A stretch of DNA of 64,000 bases from Metallosphaera cuprina Ar-4 (lineage in GTDB: Archaea; Thermoproteota; Thermoprotei_A; Sulfolobales; Sulfolobaceae). The notes below the pieces were generated by a model. The model did no database searches and was not told the origin of the DNA. It was given only the letters and a program-made list of their open reading frames with translations. This document shows positions 1-8,958 of this stretch, one piece after another. Position numbers and translations under genes: made by a program. Every line of letters starts with the position of its first letter. The first letter of the stretch is position 1. The stretch covers positions 947,160 to 1,011,159 of the forward strand of contig NC_015435.1 of the NCBI RefSeq assembly GCF_000204925.1, in the 5' to 3' direction.

Positions 1-2
1 GT

Positions 3-458
3 CATCTATCAAGTTTGATAGAGATCCTTCGATTGAAAGACGTAGAGGCAAGAAGGGAGCTAGGAGATCTAGATAAACTGAGGAAGATGAGCGGATACGA
101 TTACGTTATAATAGATGACCCTGACCTGTTGAAAGTTATAGAGGATCCCTCACAAGACATAATAAACGTTGTGATATCTGACGTTTTAGCGTTGGCTTCT
201 ACGTTAAAGTATCTAGATAAGATAGGTGGGGTAAAAGCGCTGATAGTTAACATGGTCCCTCCTTTACCTGCGGACTTTTCAAAGATCATTAAGGCAGTTA
301 GAGAACTTAACGTTGACCTAAAGGCGGTTATCCCTTTCATACCTAAAATTTTCTCGCTACTTGTCAGACAAGATAGTAAAACTGAGCTCCCAATAGTTAA
401 GAGGTTGGCTATCGCTATTGAGAACAACGAGTTTAACGGGGAGGTCATAACTCGATAG
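3..458 (+). CDS. MinD/ParA-like P-loop ATPase, C-terminal part (5' end outside window)
   Basis: The reading frame is open from the first bases of the window, so only the C-terminal ~150 residues are present and the true start lies upstream. Near residue 30 the string YDYVIIDDPDLL resembles the segment of ParA/MinD-type ATPases that follows the second Walker-type aspartate (usually DYVIIDTPP). It is followed by an alternating hydrophobic pattern (VVISDVLALAST, VKALIVNMVPP) like the beta strands of that fold. The Walker A motif would lie before the window, so the assignment rests on one motif and general layout. A TTG in the frame at position 15 is not a convincing start. Partner and cargo are unknown. 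Confidence 0.45.
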   Translation, partial: HLSSLIEILRLKDVEARRELGDLDKLRKMSGYDYVIIDDPDLLKVIEDPSQDIINVVISDVLALASTLKYLDKIGGVKALIVNMVPPLPADFSKIIKAVRELNVDLKAVIPFIPKIFSLLVRQDSKTELPIVKRLAIAIENNEFNGEVITR

Positions 459-849
459 GGGATTTCAGGCTTTAAATACTAATGTCAACGCGTTGGCTCA
501 TCATAGGTTGGATTGATTTAAGTTCTCGATTTAAGTTCTCTTTCATCCCTAACTGATTGAAGCTGCTGAGTTTAAGACGACTATGAGGAGACCTTTAATT
601 GTACACGTTAGACCGAGCGCCAGCTCAGCTCTAATTAAATAATCTCTTCATTGAAGATCAGGCTTAAAGCACACAACCGCATTAAGTTCTCTTTACCTCG
701 ACTCTCCTCATTTCAAGGACTTTAGTAAGATTAAACTCGAGGTCTCAAATATAGCTTAGTCAGACGTAACATAGTTGTTTATGGGCCTACCAAATTAGTT
801 ACCTTGGCGAAGTCCTGGCTAAGCGAACCCCTTAGAGCTATGAGTAAAC
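459..849. other. Gene-free stretch with a small tandem motif
   Basis: I see no coding frame that looks real. The only structure noticed is a 12-13 base motif GATTTAAGTTCTC in tandem near 514-538, with a related ATTAAGTTCTCTTT near 675. The meaning is unknown. Confidence 0.4.
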
Positions 850-860
850 TATATTTTTAT
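849..860 (+). promoter_or_regulatory. TATA-type promoter for the secreted protein at 880
   Basis: CTATATTTTTAT ends 19 bases before the ATG at 880. This matches the distance expected for a leaderless Sulfolobales transcript that begins at or near the start codon, and no Shine-Dalgarno sequence is visible. Confidence 0.5.
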
Positions 861-879
861 AGACCGAACTTAGTCATGA

Positions 880-1644
880 ATGAACGATCAACTCAAGATA
901 TTTATCGTTTCGCTTCTGATCATGCTAATAGTATCAATGATCGTAACCGTTGAGGCATCTAGAGTCTCAGTTAGTCCCGGGAGAGTTACCCCTCCTTACG
1001 CGGAGGTCACCGAGGCCGTCATAAACGATGGTAAGGTTACGGTGACGATATCTGTCAAGAACGAGGGATACAACGTGAGCGTCACTGGAGGATACGTTCA
1101 GATATATAACACGGGGCAAACGGTGAACGTGAGTCCTACAGGCTCACTAACGTTTAACGTCTCATTTCCTCTAACGACGACAATAGTTAACTTAGGGACC
1201 GTAACGGTTTTAGGGGTGTTAAAGGGATACATGAACGGAAACCCAATTTACATCTCCTTCTCAAGCCCTGTGAACCTTAACGTAATCATTAGCGCGCAGA
1301 TTGTGAACTTCACTTACTATAACTACACCCTAACGTTTTACCTTAAGGTTTCAACCCCAGTGAACATCACATTAGTTAAAATTGGAGGTTTAAGCTTAGT
1401 AAATAGCAACTTATCATCTATAGTAGTAAGGATGCCAGCTCAATTTTTAGATCAAAGCCTTCCTCCTGGGTTAGACTACGTAAAGGAAGTGTTCAACGTA
1501 ACGCACGTGAACGGTTCTGAGACGTTCGATAAGGACCTGAGAGCTGGGTACGCTTATTACATTGTGAGTTCACTTTATTCCACCCTAAACACCACTCCCC
1601 CAAGTAATTACACGTTTAATCTATATTGCATTGAGCGATATTGA
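880..1644 (+). CDS. Secreted, N-glycosylated surface protein of unknown function
   Basis: This is a 254-residue protein with a hydrophobic N-terminal segment (residues 6-24, IFIVSLLIMLIVSMIVTVEA) typical of a Sec signal peptide. A Thr/Ser/Asn/Val-rich beta-strand body with many Asn-X-Ser/Thr sites follows. Sulfolobales glycosylate such sites heavily on exported proteins, so an extracellular or cell-envelope location is likely. No catalytic motif is seen. It is the first of three similar-looking exported proteins up to 3760, which may make a small surface-protein island. The C terminus ends abruptly in a less typical sequence (YCIERY), so a truncated 3' end is possible. Function is not recognised. 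Confidence 0.7.
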   Translation: MNDQLKIFIVSLLIMLIVSMIVTVEASRVSVSPGRVTPPYAEVTEAVINDGKVTVTISVKNEGYNVSVTGGYVQIYNTGQTVNVSPTGSLTFNVSFPLTTTIVNLGTVTVLGVLKGYMNGNPIYISFSSPVNLNVIISAQIVNFTYYNYTLTFYLKVSTPVNITLVKIGGLSLVNSNLSSIVVRMPAQFLDQSLPPGLDYVKEVFNVTHVNGSETFDKDLRAGYAYYIVSSLYSTLNTTPPSNYTFNLYCIERY

Positions 1645-1922
1645 AGAGTTAAACACGACAAGAGTCTGGAGGAGCTCCTGTTCTCAACAAATCTGATGGA
1701 GGAGATCACAAATAAGATCTTTAGCTTTCAGTTTCAGGTTTATTTGATCCAATTTAGATTGGATACCTGATTTTTAACACGTATAATATGAGATAACAGG
1801 TCTTCAAGGTGAGCTTAAGGTCAAGGGTTAACCTTTAATGAGGAGCAATGCCTAGCTTCGTTTCAACCAAATTAGCCCAAGCAGTCACTTCTTCCTCCCT
1901 AACCTTAAGAATGATAAGAACG

Positions 1923-2109
1923 TCATTTCACAATTTGTATAGCGTACGTAAACTCGTATTTTGAACCCTGGGTTAAACCGTCTTGATGAAATGTTTGAGT
2001 CAGTTCGTGTTCCGACGTAATCACCTCATAACGTATGACAGTCCCGTTAAAGGGTTTTGACAAAAGCGTTCACTTAACCTTTAAGGTTAAACTCACACTA
2101 AATTCAGGT
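1923..2109 (-). pseudogene. Remnant of a secreted-protein paralogue
   Basis: Reading leftward, one frame gives a protein-like sequence (NGTVIRYEVITSEHELT, then QGSKYEFTYAIQIVK) with one internal TGA near the start of the fragment and a stop at 1923. Its pattern resembles the C-terminal part of the exported protein at 880-1644 (YVKEVFNVTHVNGSETF, GYAYYIV). I read it as the tail of a decayed paralogue on the opposite strand. The rest of the 1645-2235 gap holds nothing I can assign. Confidence 0.4.
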
Positions 2110-2235
2110 TTACTTAAGAAGCTGCGCCGTTGAGGATGGAAGTTTATTTAACGATATGACGGAAGACCAATATGGAGAGTCCCATCTAACGTTAAGGTTA
2201 TATTTTTGATTTGCTAAACGGACTTTAGTTAATTT

Positions 2236-2883
2236 ATGATTAAGAGGTTTGCAATCGCTCTGTTATTGCTCGCTGTACTACTCCCTTCAACGTATCACTC
2301 AAACGTCGTATACTTCTATCATAATGACTTTAGGATAGGCACAGTAAGCGTGTTGAATCCGCACGGTTACCCGAATGGTTACTTGGTATATTTACAATTC
2401 TATTTCATTCGGATTCCGATATATAGCATATCATCAAATTCACATGTATCATACTCTAATAATCTATCCATTTCAATTTATACAATTTCGCTTACTCTTA
2501 AACAAAATTTCACAATAAATACTTCAACGTTTAACGTAAATTCTCCTTCTACGTTGATCATTGTTCCGAGGTATTATTCAATAAATACAATAAATAATCG
2601 CCTAACTTTTAATAATATTCAGATGTCAATAATAGGTAAAAACTTTAATCAGAACGTCTACCTTGTTAAATCCGGAACTATAATTAATAATACCTACAGT
2701 ATTCCGCTTAATCAATCGTTTTACACGGTGAACGTATCTTGGAGTATGATTAAAGGGCTACCTCCAGGAAATTATGAGGCCAACATCACGTTATGTGTGA
2801 TCAATTCGTATGGCGGTCCGCAGTACATATATTTCTGGAATTTAAGCATAACGTTTAATTATACAAAATTTTTACTCCTATGA
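2236..2883 (+). CDS. Secreted, N-glycosylated protein of unknown function
   Basis: This is a 215-residue protein with an N-terminal signal peptide (RFAIALLLLAVLLPSTYHS) and a mature part rich in Asn, Ser, Tyr and Ile with numerous N-glycosylation sequons. After the signal peptide it carries VVYFYHNDFRIGTVSV, which echoes VIYFYQGTINVS in the protein at 3164. The two may therefore be distant paralogues. A TATA-like TTATATTTTT near 2199 fits a leaderless start at the ATG. There is no membrane anchor at the C terminus. The gene is more AT-rich than its neighbours, which could indicate a different origin. No function is recognised. Confidence 0.65.
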   Translation: MIKRFAIALLLLAVLLPSTYHSNVVYFYHNDFRIGTVSVLNPHGYPNGYLVYLQFYFIRIPIYSISSNSHVSYSNNLSISIYTISLTLKQNFTINTSTFNVNSPSTLIIVPRYYSINTINNRLTFNNIQMSIIGKNFNQNVYLVKSGTIINNTYSIPLNQSFYTVNVSWSMIKGLPPGNYEANITLCVINSYGGPQYIYFWNLSITFNYTKFLLL

Positions 2884-2944
2884 GGATAACTTTTAGGTCC
2901 TCTCTCTGTACAACGGACTTAAAAATTTATAGTTTAAAATCACT

Positions 2945-3056
2945 TTTTCAACTCCATGAAGGATCATATTCGTCATTTTATATTTCTTACATTGACTTTC
3001 TTAATAACAAACTTGACGAGTCGCCCCTCCTCATGACCTAATTTCCTAGTATTAGT
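2945..3056 (-). repeat. Solo CRISPR repeat with shrunken leader remnant
   Basis: Positions 2945-2969 match the array repeat (TTTCAACTCCATGAAGGAT intact, about 21 of 25 bases). The following 2996-3056 matches the start of the CRISPR leader: CTTTCTTAATAACAAACTTG and then ACGAGTCGCCCCTC, ending in CCTAGTATTA. In array 1 the same leader block begins 36 bases after the last repeat; here the offset is 27 bases, so a few bases are missing. There are no spacers. It looks like the dead stump of a third array with the same orientation as array 1. Confidence 0.8.
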
Positions 3057-3163
3057 CCCTTCCTTGAAATTAGTAGCTAGCGTAATTACCTCTCACGTAA
3101 GCCGTCTAAAGGACAGCTCTGACTTTTAGAAAATTTTATAAATAGATAATTCTCGAGGAATTA

Positions 3164-3760
3164 ATGAACAAAATGAGCTTAAGTTCTCTGTTACGTGGCA
3201 AGAGAAAGCTTCTGGTTCCGCTATTGTTTTTAACATTCCTCTTACCCATCGTGAGCGCAGACGTAATATACTTCTACCAGGGTACAATAAATGTTTCCAC
3301 CACTCAATCTCCCATAACTTTGGCAGTGGGACCTAACGGCAACGTCAATAATTACATCTCCACAACTGTCCCACAAGGTAACAGCTCATTTACAGCTAAC
3401 ATTTACGTAACCAACTCGACGTATGCATATTTCTACAATGCTGTTAAGATGAATGTTAACAAAGCTGGTAATCTATACACTAATGTCACCATAAGTCCAT
3501 CCACAGCTTCATATATTAACAACATGTGGTTGATAATATCTTCATCCTCTTCAACTTACGTGATCCAGATAATACAGAACGGAAAACCGATTTCGTCGCA
3601 AACCACCTATACGCTAACTCCAGGGACCTATTACATAAGCTTCCTCGTACAGCCCAACACGCCTCTGCCCAATCCTTCACAATCTATAATTGAAACTGTT
3701 ACTGTAAACCTCGGAGATAACTTGGTGTCAAGTACGCCGATACCGCTACCTCCTGTCTAA
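3164..3760 (+). CDS. Secreted surface protein, possible extracellular filament or beta-sandwich protein
   Basis: This is a 198-residue protein with a basic N-terminus and a hydrophobic signal segment (residues 15-32, LLVPLLFLTFLLPIVSA). A probable cleavage site follows before DVIYFYQGTINVS. The mature part is a Ser/Thr/Asn-rich beta protein with many Asn-X-Ser/Thr sites and a Pro-rich end. The size and the signal-peptide-plus-beta-sandwich layout resemble secreted Sulfolobales filament ('thread') subunits, but I cannot establish homology from motifs. A TATA box (ATTTTATAAATA, about 3132-3143) lies 20-30 bases before the ATG. A T-rich stretch at about 3798-3805 may terminate transcription. Confidence 0.7.
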   Translation: MNKMSLSSLLRGKRKLLVPLLFLTFLLPIVSADVIYFYQGTINVSTTQSPITLAVGPNGNVNNYISTTVPQGNSSFTANIYVTNSTYAYFYNAVKMNVNKAGNLYTNVTISPSTASYINNMWLIISSSSSTYVIQIIQNGKPISSQTTYTLTPGTYYISFLVQPNTPLPNPSQSIIETVTVNLGDNLVSSTPIPLPPV

Positions 3761-3870
3761 AACGAAAATTCCAACTTACGTAAAAAGAGTAGAAAACTTT
3801 TTTGATCCTCTTTCTAAACTGTCATAAGCAATAATTTCACCTTTTTCTCTTAACGTCTCCTAGATCACTC

Positions 3871-4752
3871 CTATGTCATTTTCCCTTTTAACAAGCCTGA
3901 ACGAATTAGATGATTAAAGTATATCTCATTAACGAACGTTCTGGCGAACCTAAGCCTTCCGAAACCTAGACTAGCCCCTCTCATCTCCCTCACCTTATAA
4001 TTTACGATCTCACTCTTTGAAACCAAGGAAAAAACTAAGTCCTCGTGAGAGTTGATGAACGTCTCATCCATTAACCTGGATTCAGGCTTCAAAATCATGA
4101 AGCTCCCCGCGTTAATGACCCTAGCCGCTACTTCTCCTGCTAAACGCTTGAAAGGACCTACCATACTCTCTATCACGGTGATAACCTCCACCCCTAACCT
4201 CTCCCTATGCCTAAGTACCTTCCCGTAAACTTCAGCAGGAGCGAGAAGAGGACCCATCACTCTCATACCCTTAATGAAGCTTTCCTTCACCTTAACAAGC
4301 AGAACTGGGTAAGTGTGATACTTACCTGGAGAGGCCATAATGAGTTCAGCGTTAGAGACAACGCTCAGCTCATCCTTCAGCTTAGCTATGGAATCGGCGT
4401 ACGTGACGTCATCGTTTGAGACCACAATCCACGACGGTTTGAGTTCCTTAGCCCTCTTAATCCCTTCGTTAACGCTGTGAGCGTAATTGAAGAAGGGTCC
4501 TCTACTCTCCACAAATATTATGTGAGCGTTCCTGTAGACCTCTCTCGCTCTCCTAGCTAGATCTCCATTGGAGTCCGCAGTTGGTATCACCACCACGATC
4601 TCTTGATCCCCTCCCTCCTCATGAAAGCTCACCTGCTGTTTTGGTCTCTCCTTCATCCACTTGATGACCTCCTCTCCCTTCACCTTAGAGTAGAGGTAGT
4701 AGAGGTCCCGGAGGTCACCTTGAAATAGGCGCTCTATCTCATCGCTGTTCAA
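3871..4752 (-). CDS. Glycosyltransferase-like protein of the carotenoid cluster
   Basis: The protein is about 293 residues from a TTG at 4752 ([11 protein letters not shown]). The same frame continues upstream but overlaps crtY there, so the TTG, 14 bases inside the crtY end, is the likelier start. Features of GT-A/GT2-type glycosyltransferases are EIVVVIPTADSNGD near residue 48, a DXD-like IVVSNDDVTYADS near residue 105, and a late acidic motif (FINSHEDLVFSL) as often seen near the catalytic base. No membrane segment is evident. It is the third gene of crtB-crtY-GT and overlaps its neighbour, so it is probably co-transcribed. Sulfolobus makes zeaxanthin glucosides, so a zeaxanthin glycosyltransferase role is an attractive inference, although bacterial CrtX belongs to another GT family. 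Confidence 0.6.
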   Translation of the reverse strand: MNSDEIERLFQGDLRDLYYLYSKVKGEEVIKWMKERPKQQVSFHEEGGDQEIVVVIPTADSNGDLARRAREVYRNAHIIFVESRGPFFNYAHSVNEGIKRAKELKPSWIVVSNDDVTYADSIAKLKDELSVVSNAELIMASPGKYHTYPVLLVKVKESFIKGMRVMGPLLAPAEVYGKVLRHRERLGVEVITVIESMVGPFKRLAGEVAARVINAGSFMILKPESRLMDETFINSHEDLVFSLVSKSEIVNYKVREMRGASLGFGRLRFARTFVNEIYFNHLIRSGLLKGKMT

Positions 4753-5428
4753 CTCTCTCTCTCCTCTTGAAGCGCCTATAAAAAAGGGTGTAGAAAGTGA
4801 GCATCGAGAAGGAGTAAACGAAGTCCTCAATAGGTATGGTAAGGACTCTAACGTTAGTAATACTCCTTCCGTACTCCACAATTGGTAGTGAAGTTAAAAG
4901 GTAATCGAACACGAGGAAAGGTACGTAACTCAAACCTATGAACCTCCAGAAGTTAAGTGAGGAGAGCATCCTCCTGTCCAAGACGAACGTTATGAGAAGC
5001 GAGAATGAGAGGTATATCAGATCTATTGAGGTGTAAGAAAGGCGAGCCGTGACCAATGCCAGTATCAAGGACGTTAAGCTAAGTGAGAGGGCAACCTTAG
5101 GGACGAACCTGATCTCTCTGTCCTCAAACCTAGTTACGAAGTCGTAGATCATTAGCGTGGCGAAAGGTGTGACGAAAAAGAACATGACCTCCTCAATGGG
5201 TAGGTCAGTCACGTAAACGCCAAGCACGTAGTTCTCGTTGAAGGACCAACTGTGATATAGAGTTGCAAAGTAATCCCAAATCAAGTAGATAGGAGAGACC
5301 AAAGCGATGGACTTCATTAGAGCTACGTAATCTCTCCTTACGTAAAGCAGAGAGAGCACTAACGTCGGTAAAAACATCATGAGGTCTATCTCAAGATAGG
5401 CAACCTTAGGTTGGAAAATAGGGTCCAC
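4739..5428 (-). CDS. crtY: Lycopene beta-cyclase, integral membrane type
   Basis: This 229-residue membrane protein of about six to seven helices belongs to the archaeal/actinobacterial/fungal type lycopene cyclase family (CrtYc/CrtYd fused), unrelated to plant and proteobacterial CrtY. Family motifs visible are [13 protein letters not shown] at the N terminus, [11 protein letters not shown], and [14 protein letters not shown]. The enzyme cyclises both ends of lycopene to beta-carotene in the membrane. The start is a GTG at 5428, inside the end of crtB, giving a 43-base overlap. An internal ATG at the LMMF position is an alternative. The gene lies between phytoene synthase and the glycosyltransferase. 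Confidence 0.85.
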   Translation of the reverse strand: MDPIFQPKVAYLEIDLMMFLPTLVLSLLYVRRDYVALMKSIALVSPIYLIWDYFATLYHSWSFNENYVLGVYVTDLPIEEVMFFFVTPFATLMIYDFVTRFEDREIRFVPKVALSLSLTSLILALVTARLSYTSIDLIYLSFSLLITFVLDRRMLSSLNFWRFIGLSYVPFLVFDYLLTSLPIVEYGRSITNVRVLTIPIEDFVYSFSMLTFYTLFYRRFKRRERVEQR

Positions 5429-6234
5429 AAGTACACCTCTATGTAGTTCTTAAAAACTGAGGACACTATCCTACTTCTTCTAGGCTTTACCTTCCTACTC
5501 AGCACTAGACAAGGGTAGGCCTTGATCATCATTCCAGTCCACTTGTACATGTCCGACGCCGTCTTTATAGGTATTAAGTACCTCCTTGGGATGTACTTAT
5601 ATCCTCTCTCTGCCCCCCTCTCAAAGGAGAGGTACCTGTTCACCTGAAACCTAATGAATTCTGAGAACTGAGGGGTGCACTCAAGCGATGACACTCCGAA
5701 CTCCTCCATCTCATCCTTAGGAAGGTAAGTCCTACCTAGGTACTGATCTTCCTTTACGTCCCTTATGAAGTTTAGGTATTGCATGCTCCTACCTAACATC
5801 CTCGCGTAATTTCTGGACTCCTCAGGCAGGTCTAGGACCCTCATCATGAAGAGACCTATCACTTCTGCAGAACCGTACATGTATTTGAGGGTCTCATCGA
5901 GAGAGTAGTACACTTTCTTGTAAATGTCGGATTCCATAGAGTCTAGGAACGCTTCAACCCACGATTCTTCAAAGTTCTTCCTTCTCATTAACTCCACGAA
6001 GCTAGATAGGACTACGTTACCGGTCTCCTCTCCGTCCCTCTGCCTCTCATATAGCCTCCTGAGGTTGTAGAACTCCTGAACCCTTTGAGGGACGCTGTCA
6101 ACTAGGTCGTCAAAGACCCTCACGAACGCGTAGAGCTTAGTCACGTCCTCCCTAATGTGAGGTGGAAAGAACAGAGTGCTGTTGTAGTAAGTTGTACTTC
6201 CCTTCCTAAATATCTCGTTGAGTTCTGACCTCAA
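5386..6234 (-). CDS. crtB: Phytoene synthase
   Basis: This 282-residue member of the squalene/phytoene synthase family condenses two geranylgeranyl diphosphates to phytoene. Both aspartate-rich Mg-diphosphate motifs are present: FDDLVDS (D42, D43, D46) and FIRDVKED (D159, D163), preceded by YLNF. A conserved [15 protein letters not shown] segment lies between them. The length is normal for the family. The start is a TTG at 6234, and a TATA-like CTTATAGGATT lies about 25 bases upstream on this strand, fitting a leaderless transcript. It is the first gene of the leftward crtB-crtY-GT operon and is divergent from crtZ, with 127 bases between them that must hold both promoters. Confidence 0.9.
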   Translation of the reverse strand: MRSELNEIFRKGSTTYYNSTLFFPPHIREDVTKLYAFVRVFDDLVDSVPQRVQEFYNLRRLYERQRDGEETGNVVLSSFVELMRRKNFEESWVEAFLDSMESDIYKKVYYSLDETLKYMYGSAEVIGLFMMRVLDLPEESRNYARMLGRSMQYLNFIRDVKEDQYLGRTYLPKDEMEEFGVSSLECTPQFSEFIRFQVNRYLSFERGAERGYKYIPRRYLIPIKTASDMYKWTGMMIKAYPCLVLSRKVKPRRSRIVSSVFKNYIEVYLWTLFSNLRLPILR

Positions 6235-6361
6235 TTAAACCATGTTAAAGAATCTCTTATAGGATTAAACAATGTGTAAGGACCGGCTTAACTCACTCTT
6301 TTATTAGTCTGAAAGAAAGGTTTGAACTAAGGTTTAATATGCGTCAGAAGGTGATCTAAAC

Positions 6362-6826
6362 GTGATGAGCGTACTAGATCTTCAGTTCGTAGGTCTGGCC
6401 TTGCTGATGTTCTTTTCCATGGAGATAATAGCTAGGTTGATGCACAAGTACGTGATGCACGGGTTCATGTGGAGCGTTCATGAGGACCATCATAAGGAAA
6501 GACAGGCTGAGCTTGAGAAGAACGACCTTTTCGGCCTGTTGTTCGCCGGCGTAGCGATCCTCCTTTTAGCTGAGGGTATACTGAACCATGACCTGTACTA
6601 TTTGAGCTTAGCAATAGGGATGACTATGTATGGTGCTGCCTACTTCGTTGTCCACGACATGATAATCCACGATAGGCATCTCCACTTGAGGTCTTGGGGA
6701 ATGAGGCACAGACCCTTCCGTGACCTTATCTTAGTTCATGACGTTCACCACGCTGAGGGCGAGGGAAACTGGGGTTTCCTCTTCGTGATTAAAGGTGTAG
6801 ATAAGGTTCCCAAAGTGAAATCATGA
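6362..6826 (+). CDS. crtZ: Beta-carotene hydroxylase
   Basis: This 154-residue membrane di-iron hydroxylase of the fatty acid hydroxylase/CrtZ family adds 3-hydroxyl groups to beta-carotene to make zeaxanthin. The His clusters expected for the di-iron site are clear: MHKYVMHG and HEDHHKE near residues 28-46, HDRHLHL near residue 100, and [13 protein letters not shown] near residue 128. Two to three membrane helices separate them. The start is GTG at 6362 or ATG three bases on; TTTAATATGCG about 25 bases upstream can serve as a TATA box. It overlaps crtI by four bases (ATGA), so translation is probably coupled. Confidence 0.9.
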   Translation: MMSVLDLQFVGLALLMFFSMEIIARLMHKYVMHGFMWSVHEDHHKERQAELEKNDLFGLLFAGVAILLLAEGILNHDLYYLSLAIGMTMYGAAYFVVHDMIIHDRHLHLRSWGMRHRPFRDLILVHDVHHAEGEGNWGFLFVIKGVDKVPKVKS

Positions 6827-8199
6827 GAGTAGTTATAGTGGGAGCAGGGATAGGAGGGATATCCTCGGCCCTCCTTCTGAAGAAGAGAGGGTTCGAAGTC
6901 GTCGTAGTTGAGAAGAACGACACGCCCGGAGGGAGGGCAAGGTACTTCCAACAAGGGGAGTTCAAGTTCGACATGGGACCTTCTTGGTACCTCATGCCTG
7001 AGGTATTTCAGGATTTCTTCTCCTCACTTGGGGAGGAAGGTCACCCTGTAATTAAGGTCGAACCGAAGGTTAGGATAGATCAGGGTAAGTTGGGGGAGAA
7101 GGGAGAGTCCATAACGTTCTACAAGGATGAAAGGGGAGAGGAGCTTCAGAGGTACCTGGAGGATACGAAATTTATGTATGAGCTCTCCAAGAAGTTCATC
7201 AGGAAGGAGATGACGGTTCTGGACTTCCTGGACAGGGATATCCTAAGTAACGTCTCTAGGTTCCCAATATTCGAGACGTTGGACAGGTTCAACTCTAGGT
7301 ACTTTAAGGAGGAGATAATGATGAAGTCGATGGGCTTCTCCTCCGTTTTCCTTGGAGGTTCACCATATAAGATCCCAGCGATCTACGCTATGATAAACTA
7401 CTCCATATTCGCTCAAGGCGTTTACTACCCGGAGGGAGGTTTTGAGGGATACGTTAAGAGACTCTATAACTTAGCCAGGAGGATGGGAGTTGAGTTCAAG
7501 TTTAACTCCCCAGTTAATAAGGTGAAAGTTGAGGACAAGAAAGTTGTCGCGGTTTACTCGGGGGAGGAGAGGATTGAAGGGGACGTCTTCTTGTTCAACA
7601 TGGACTATCACTACGCAGACAATCTCCTACCTGAACCGACCGTAGAGTGGAGCGAAAGGAAGCTCGCCCCCTCCTCGATTTTAGCCTTTTTGGGAGTTAA
7701 GGGTGAGGTAAACCTACCTCATCACACCGTAATTGTAAACGGAGACTGGAGGGATCACTTCAGCTCCATTGAGGAGAGGAGGCTCCCCTCTATTGAGAAC
7801 ATGTCCTATTACGTGAGCTACAGGAGGGCGACGGACGACAAGCTGATGGGGCAGGACCTGGTAATCCTGATACCTGTGGCTCCAGGACTTAGGAAAGAGA
7901 GCAGTCTGGTGGACGCGGCGTTGAAGGACCTAACTGTGAAGAGCGAAAGTAAGTTTGAGGTAAAGTACATGAGGACTTACGGACCGGAGGACTTCTCTCA
8001 AGACTATAACGCCTACCTAGGTACTTCTTTCGGTCTAGCTCACACCTTGGATCAGACTGGCCCCTTTAGGATGCCTATGAGGAACAAGAGATTCAGGAAC
8101 CTATTCTACGTGGGACAGTACACGCAACCAGGAATCGGAGTACCTATGGTTACACTCTCCGCAATGATTGTGTCCAAAAAAATATCGGAGAGTTTTTAA
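6823..8199 (+). CDS. crtI: Phytoene desaturase (FAD-dependent)
   Basis: This 458-residue CrtI-type desaturase converts phytoene to lycopene through successive desaturations with FAD. The N-terminal dinucleotide-binding motif [19 protein letters not shown] is followed by the family signatures [11 protein letters not shown] and [13 protein letters not shown]. The C-terminal FAD motif [20 protein letters not shown] is intact. The length is slightly short for the family (about 480-500) but all landmarks are present. It overlaps crtZ by four bases, forming a crtZ-crtI operon. With crtB and crtY on the other strand, the window encodes the full path from geranylgeranyl diphosphate to zeaxanthin. Confidence 0.9.
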   Translation: MRVVIVGAGIGGISSALLLKKRGFEVVVVEKNDTPGGRARYFQQGEFKFDMGPSWYLMPEVFQDFFSSLGEEGHPVIKVEPKVRIDQGKLGEKGESITFYKDERGEELQRYLEDTKFMYELSKKFIRKEMTVLDFLDRDILSNVSRFPIFETLDRFNSRYFKEEIMMKSMGFSSVFLGGSPYKIPAIYAMINYSIFAQGVYYPEGGFEGYVKRLYNLARRMGVEFKFNSPVNKVKVEDKKVVAVYSGEERIEGDVFLFNMDYHYADNLLPEPTVEWSERKLAPSSILAFLGVKGEVNLPHHTVIVNGDWRDHFSSIEERRLPSIENMSYYVSYRRATDDKLMGQDLVILIPVAPGLRKESSLVDAALKDLTVKSESKFEVKYMRTYGPEDFSQDYNAYLGTSFGLAHTLDQTGPFRMPMRNKRFRNLFYVGQYTQPGIGVPMVTLSAMIVSKKISESF

Positions 8200-8712
8200 C
8201 CATCTCTGAGCTGGGCTCACAGGGACCGGAGGGCCAGTCGGCGCCGCCTCTAAGTTAGGAGCTTAGGAACCTAATGTCTATCCCGGGATGAGAGCCTAAG
8301 GGAAGCGAAAGGGAGACCTAGCTAAGCGAATTTAGAGCGTGACTCAGCTAGTGCGAACAACTTCACGGTAGGACTTAGTTCTCTCATCTCGCGCCCCACC
8401 TTTCTGATCAAAACTCATTTCGCCGGAACGCTCACGTCAGATTTAAGCTCTCTTTAGATCGAAGGTCCCCCTCCTCTTTTCAATATCCGTCTTGATCAAA
8501 CTTCACTTCCGTTACGTCTTCACGAAGAGAAGGCAAGTCCTCAGAGTAGAGCAAAAGTCATGGCCTCACTCACGAAAAGGTGAAAGGTAGCTTAACAAAC
8601 TCCCGTCCCGTTGAGGGTGCAAGGGTAAGGCGTAGCGATTTCGTGAGCTCACCAGATTTAGCAAAGATACTGTGTAAACCCTACGTTCGCTCAGGACGTA
8701 AACCTTTAATAA
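8200..8712. other. Gene-free stretch
   Basis: No credible coding frame. The 64-codon open frame that begins near 8580 has ordinary noncoding composition and runs into the vapB promoter. Nothing else was recognised. Confidence 0.4.
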
Positions 8713-8727
8713 TACGTATACGTATAC
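8713..8727 (+). promoter_or_regulatory. Palindromic promoter/operator of vapBC
   Basis: TACGTATACGTATAC contains the perfect 12-base palindrome GTATACGTATAC (8716-8727) and ends seven bases before the vapB ATG at 8734. AbrB/SpoVT-type antitoxins usually bind palindromes over their own promoter, so autoregulation is a reasonable inference. Confidence 0.5.
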
Positions 8728-8733
8728 TACATT

Positions 8734-8958
8734 ATGGTGAAGGTCACAAAGAAATATCAGGTTACGATACCTGAGGAGGCAAGGAGAAGGATAGGGTTGA
8801 CCTCAGGGGAGGACGTGGAGGTGATCCCGATCAACGATAACGAAATACTCATAAGGAGGAAAGTGAAGAAGGTTAAGGATCCCCTCTCCACGCTTATTGG
8901 AAAAGAGGAGGAGGTAGAGGTTCCACCGGAAGTAGTTGATGAGCTTGCGGAAAGGTAG
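8734..8958 (+). CDS. vapB: VapB-type antitoxin, AbrB/SpoVT fold
   Basis: This 74-residue protein has an N-terminal swapped-hairpin DNA-binding motif, KVTKKYQVTIPEEARRRIGL, typical of AbrB/MazE-like antitoxins. It is followed by DVEVIPINDNEILIRR and a charged tail that would neutralise the toxin. The start ATG sits just after a palindromic promoter. The 3' end overlaps the toxin gene, the usual arrangement for co-translation in vapBC pairs. It is the intact counterpart of the vapB at 57828, whose toxin is broken. Confidence 0.85.
   Translation: MVKVTKKYQVTIPEEARRRIGLTSGEDVEVIPINDNEILIRRKVKKVKDPLSTLIGKEEEVEVPPEVVDELAER

Noticed and set aside
8580-8774. 64-codon open frame overlapping the vapB start
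   Set aside because: It runs across the vapB promoter and into vapB in another frame, with no protein-like pattern.
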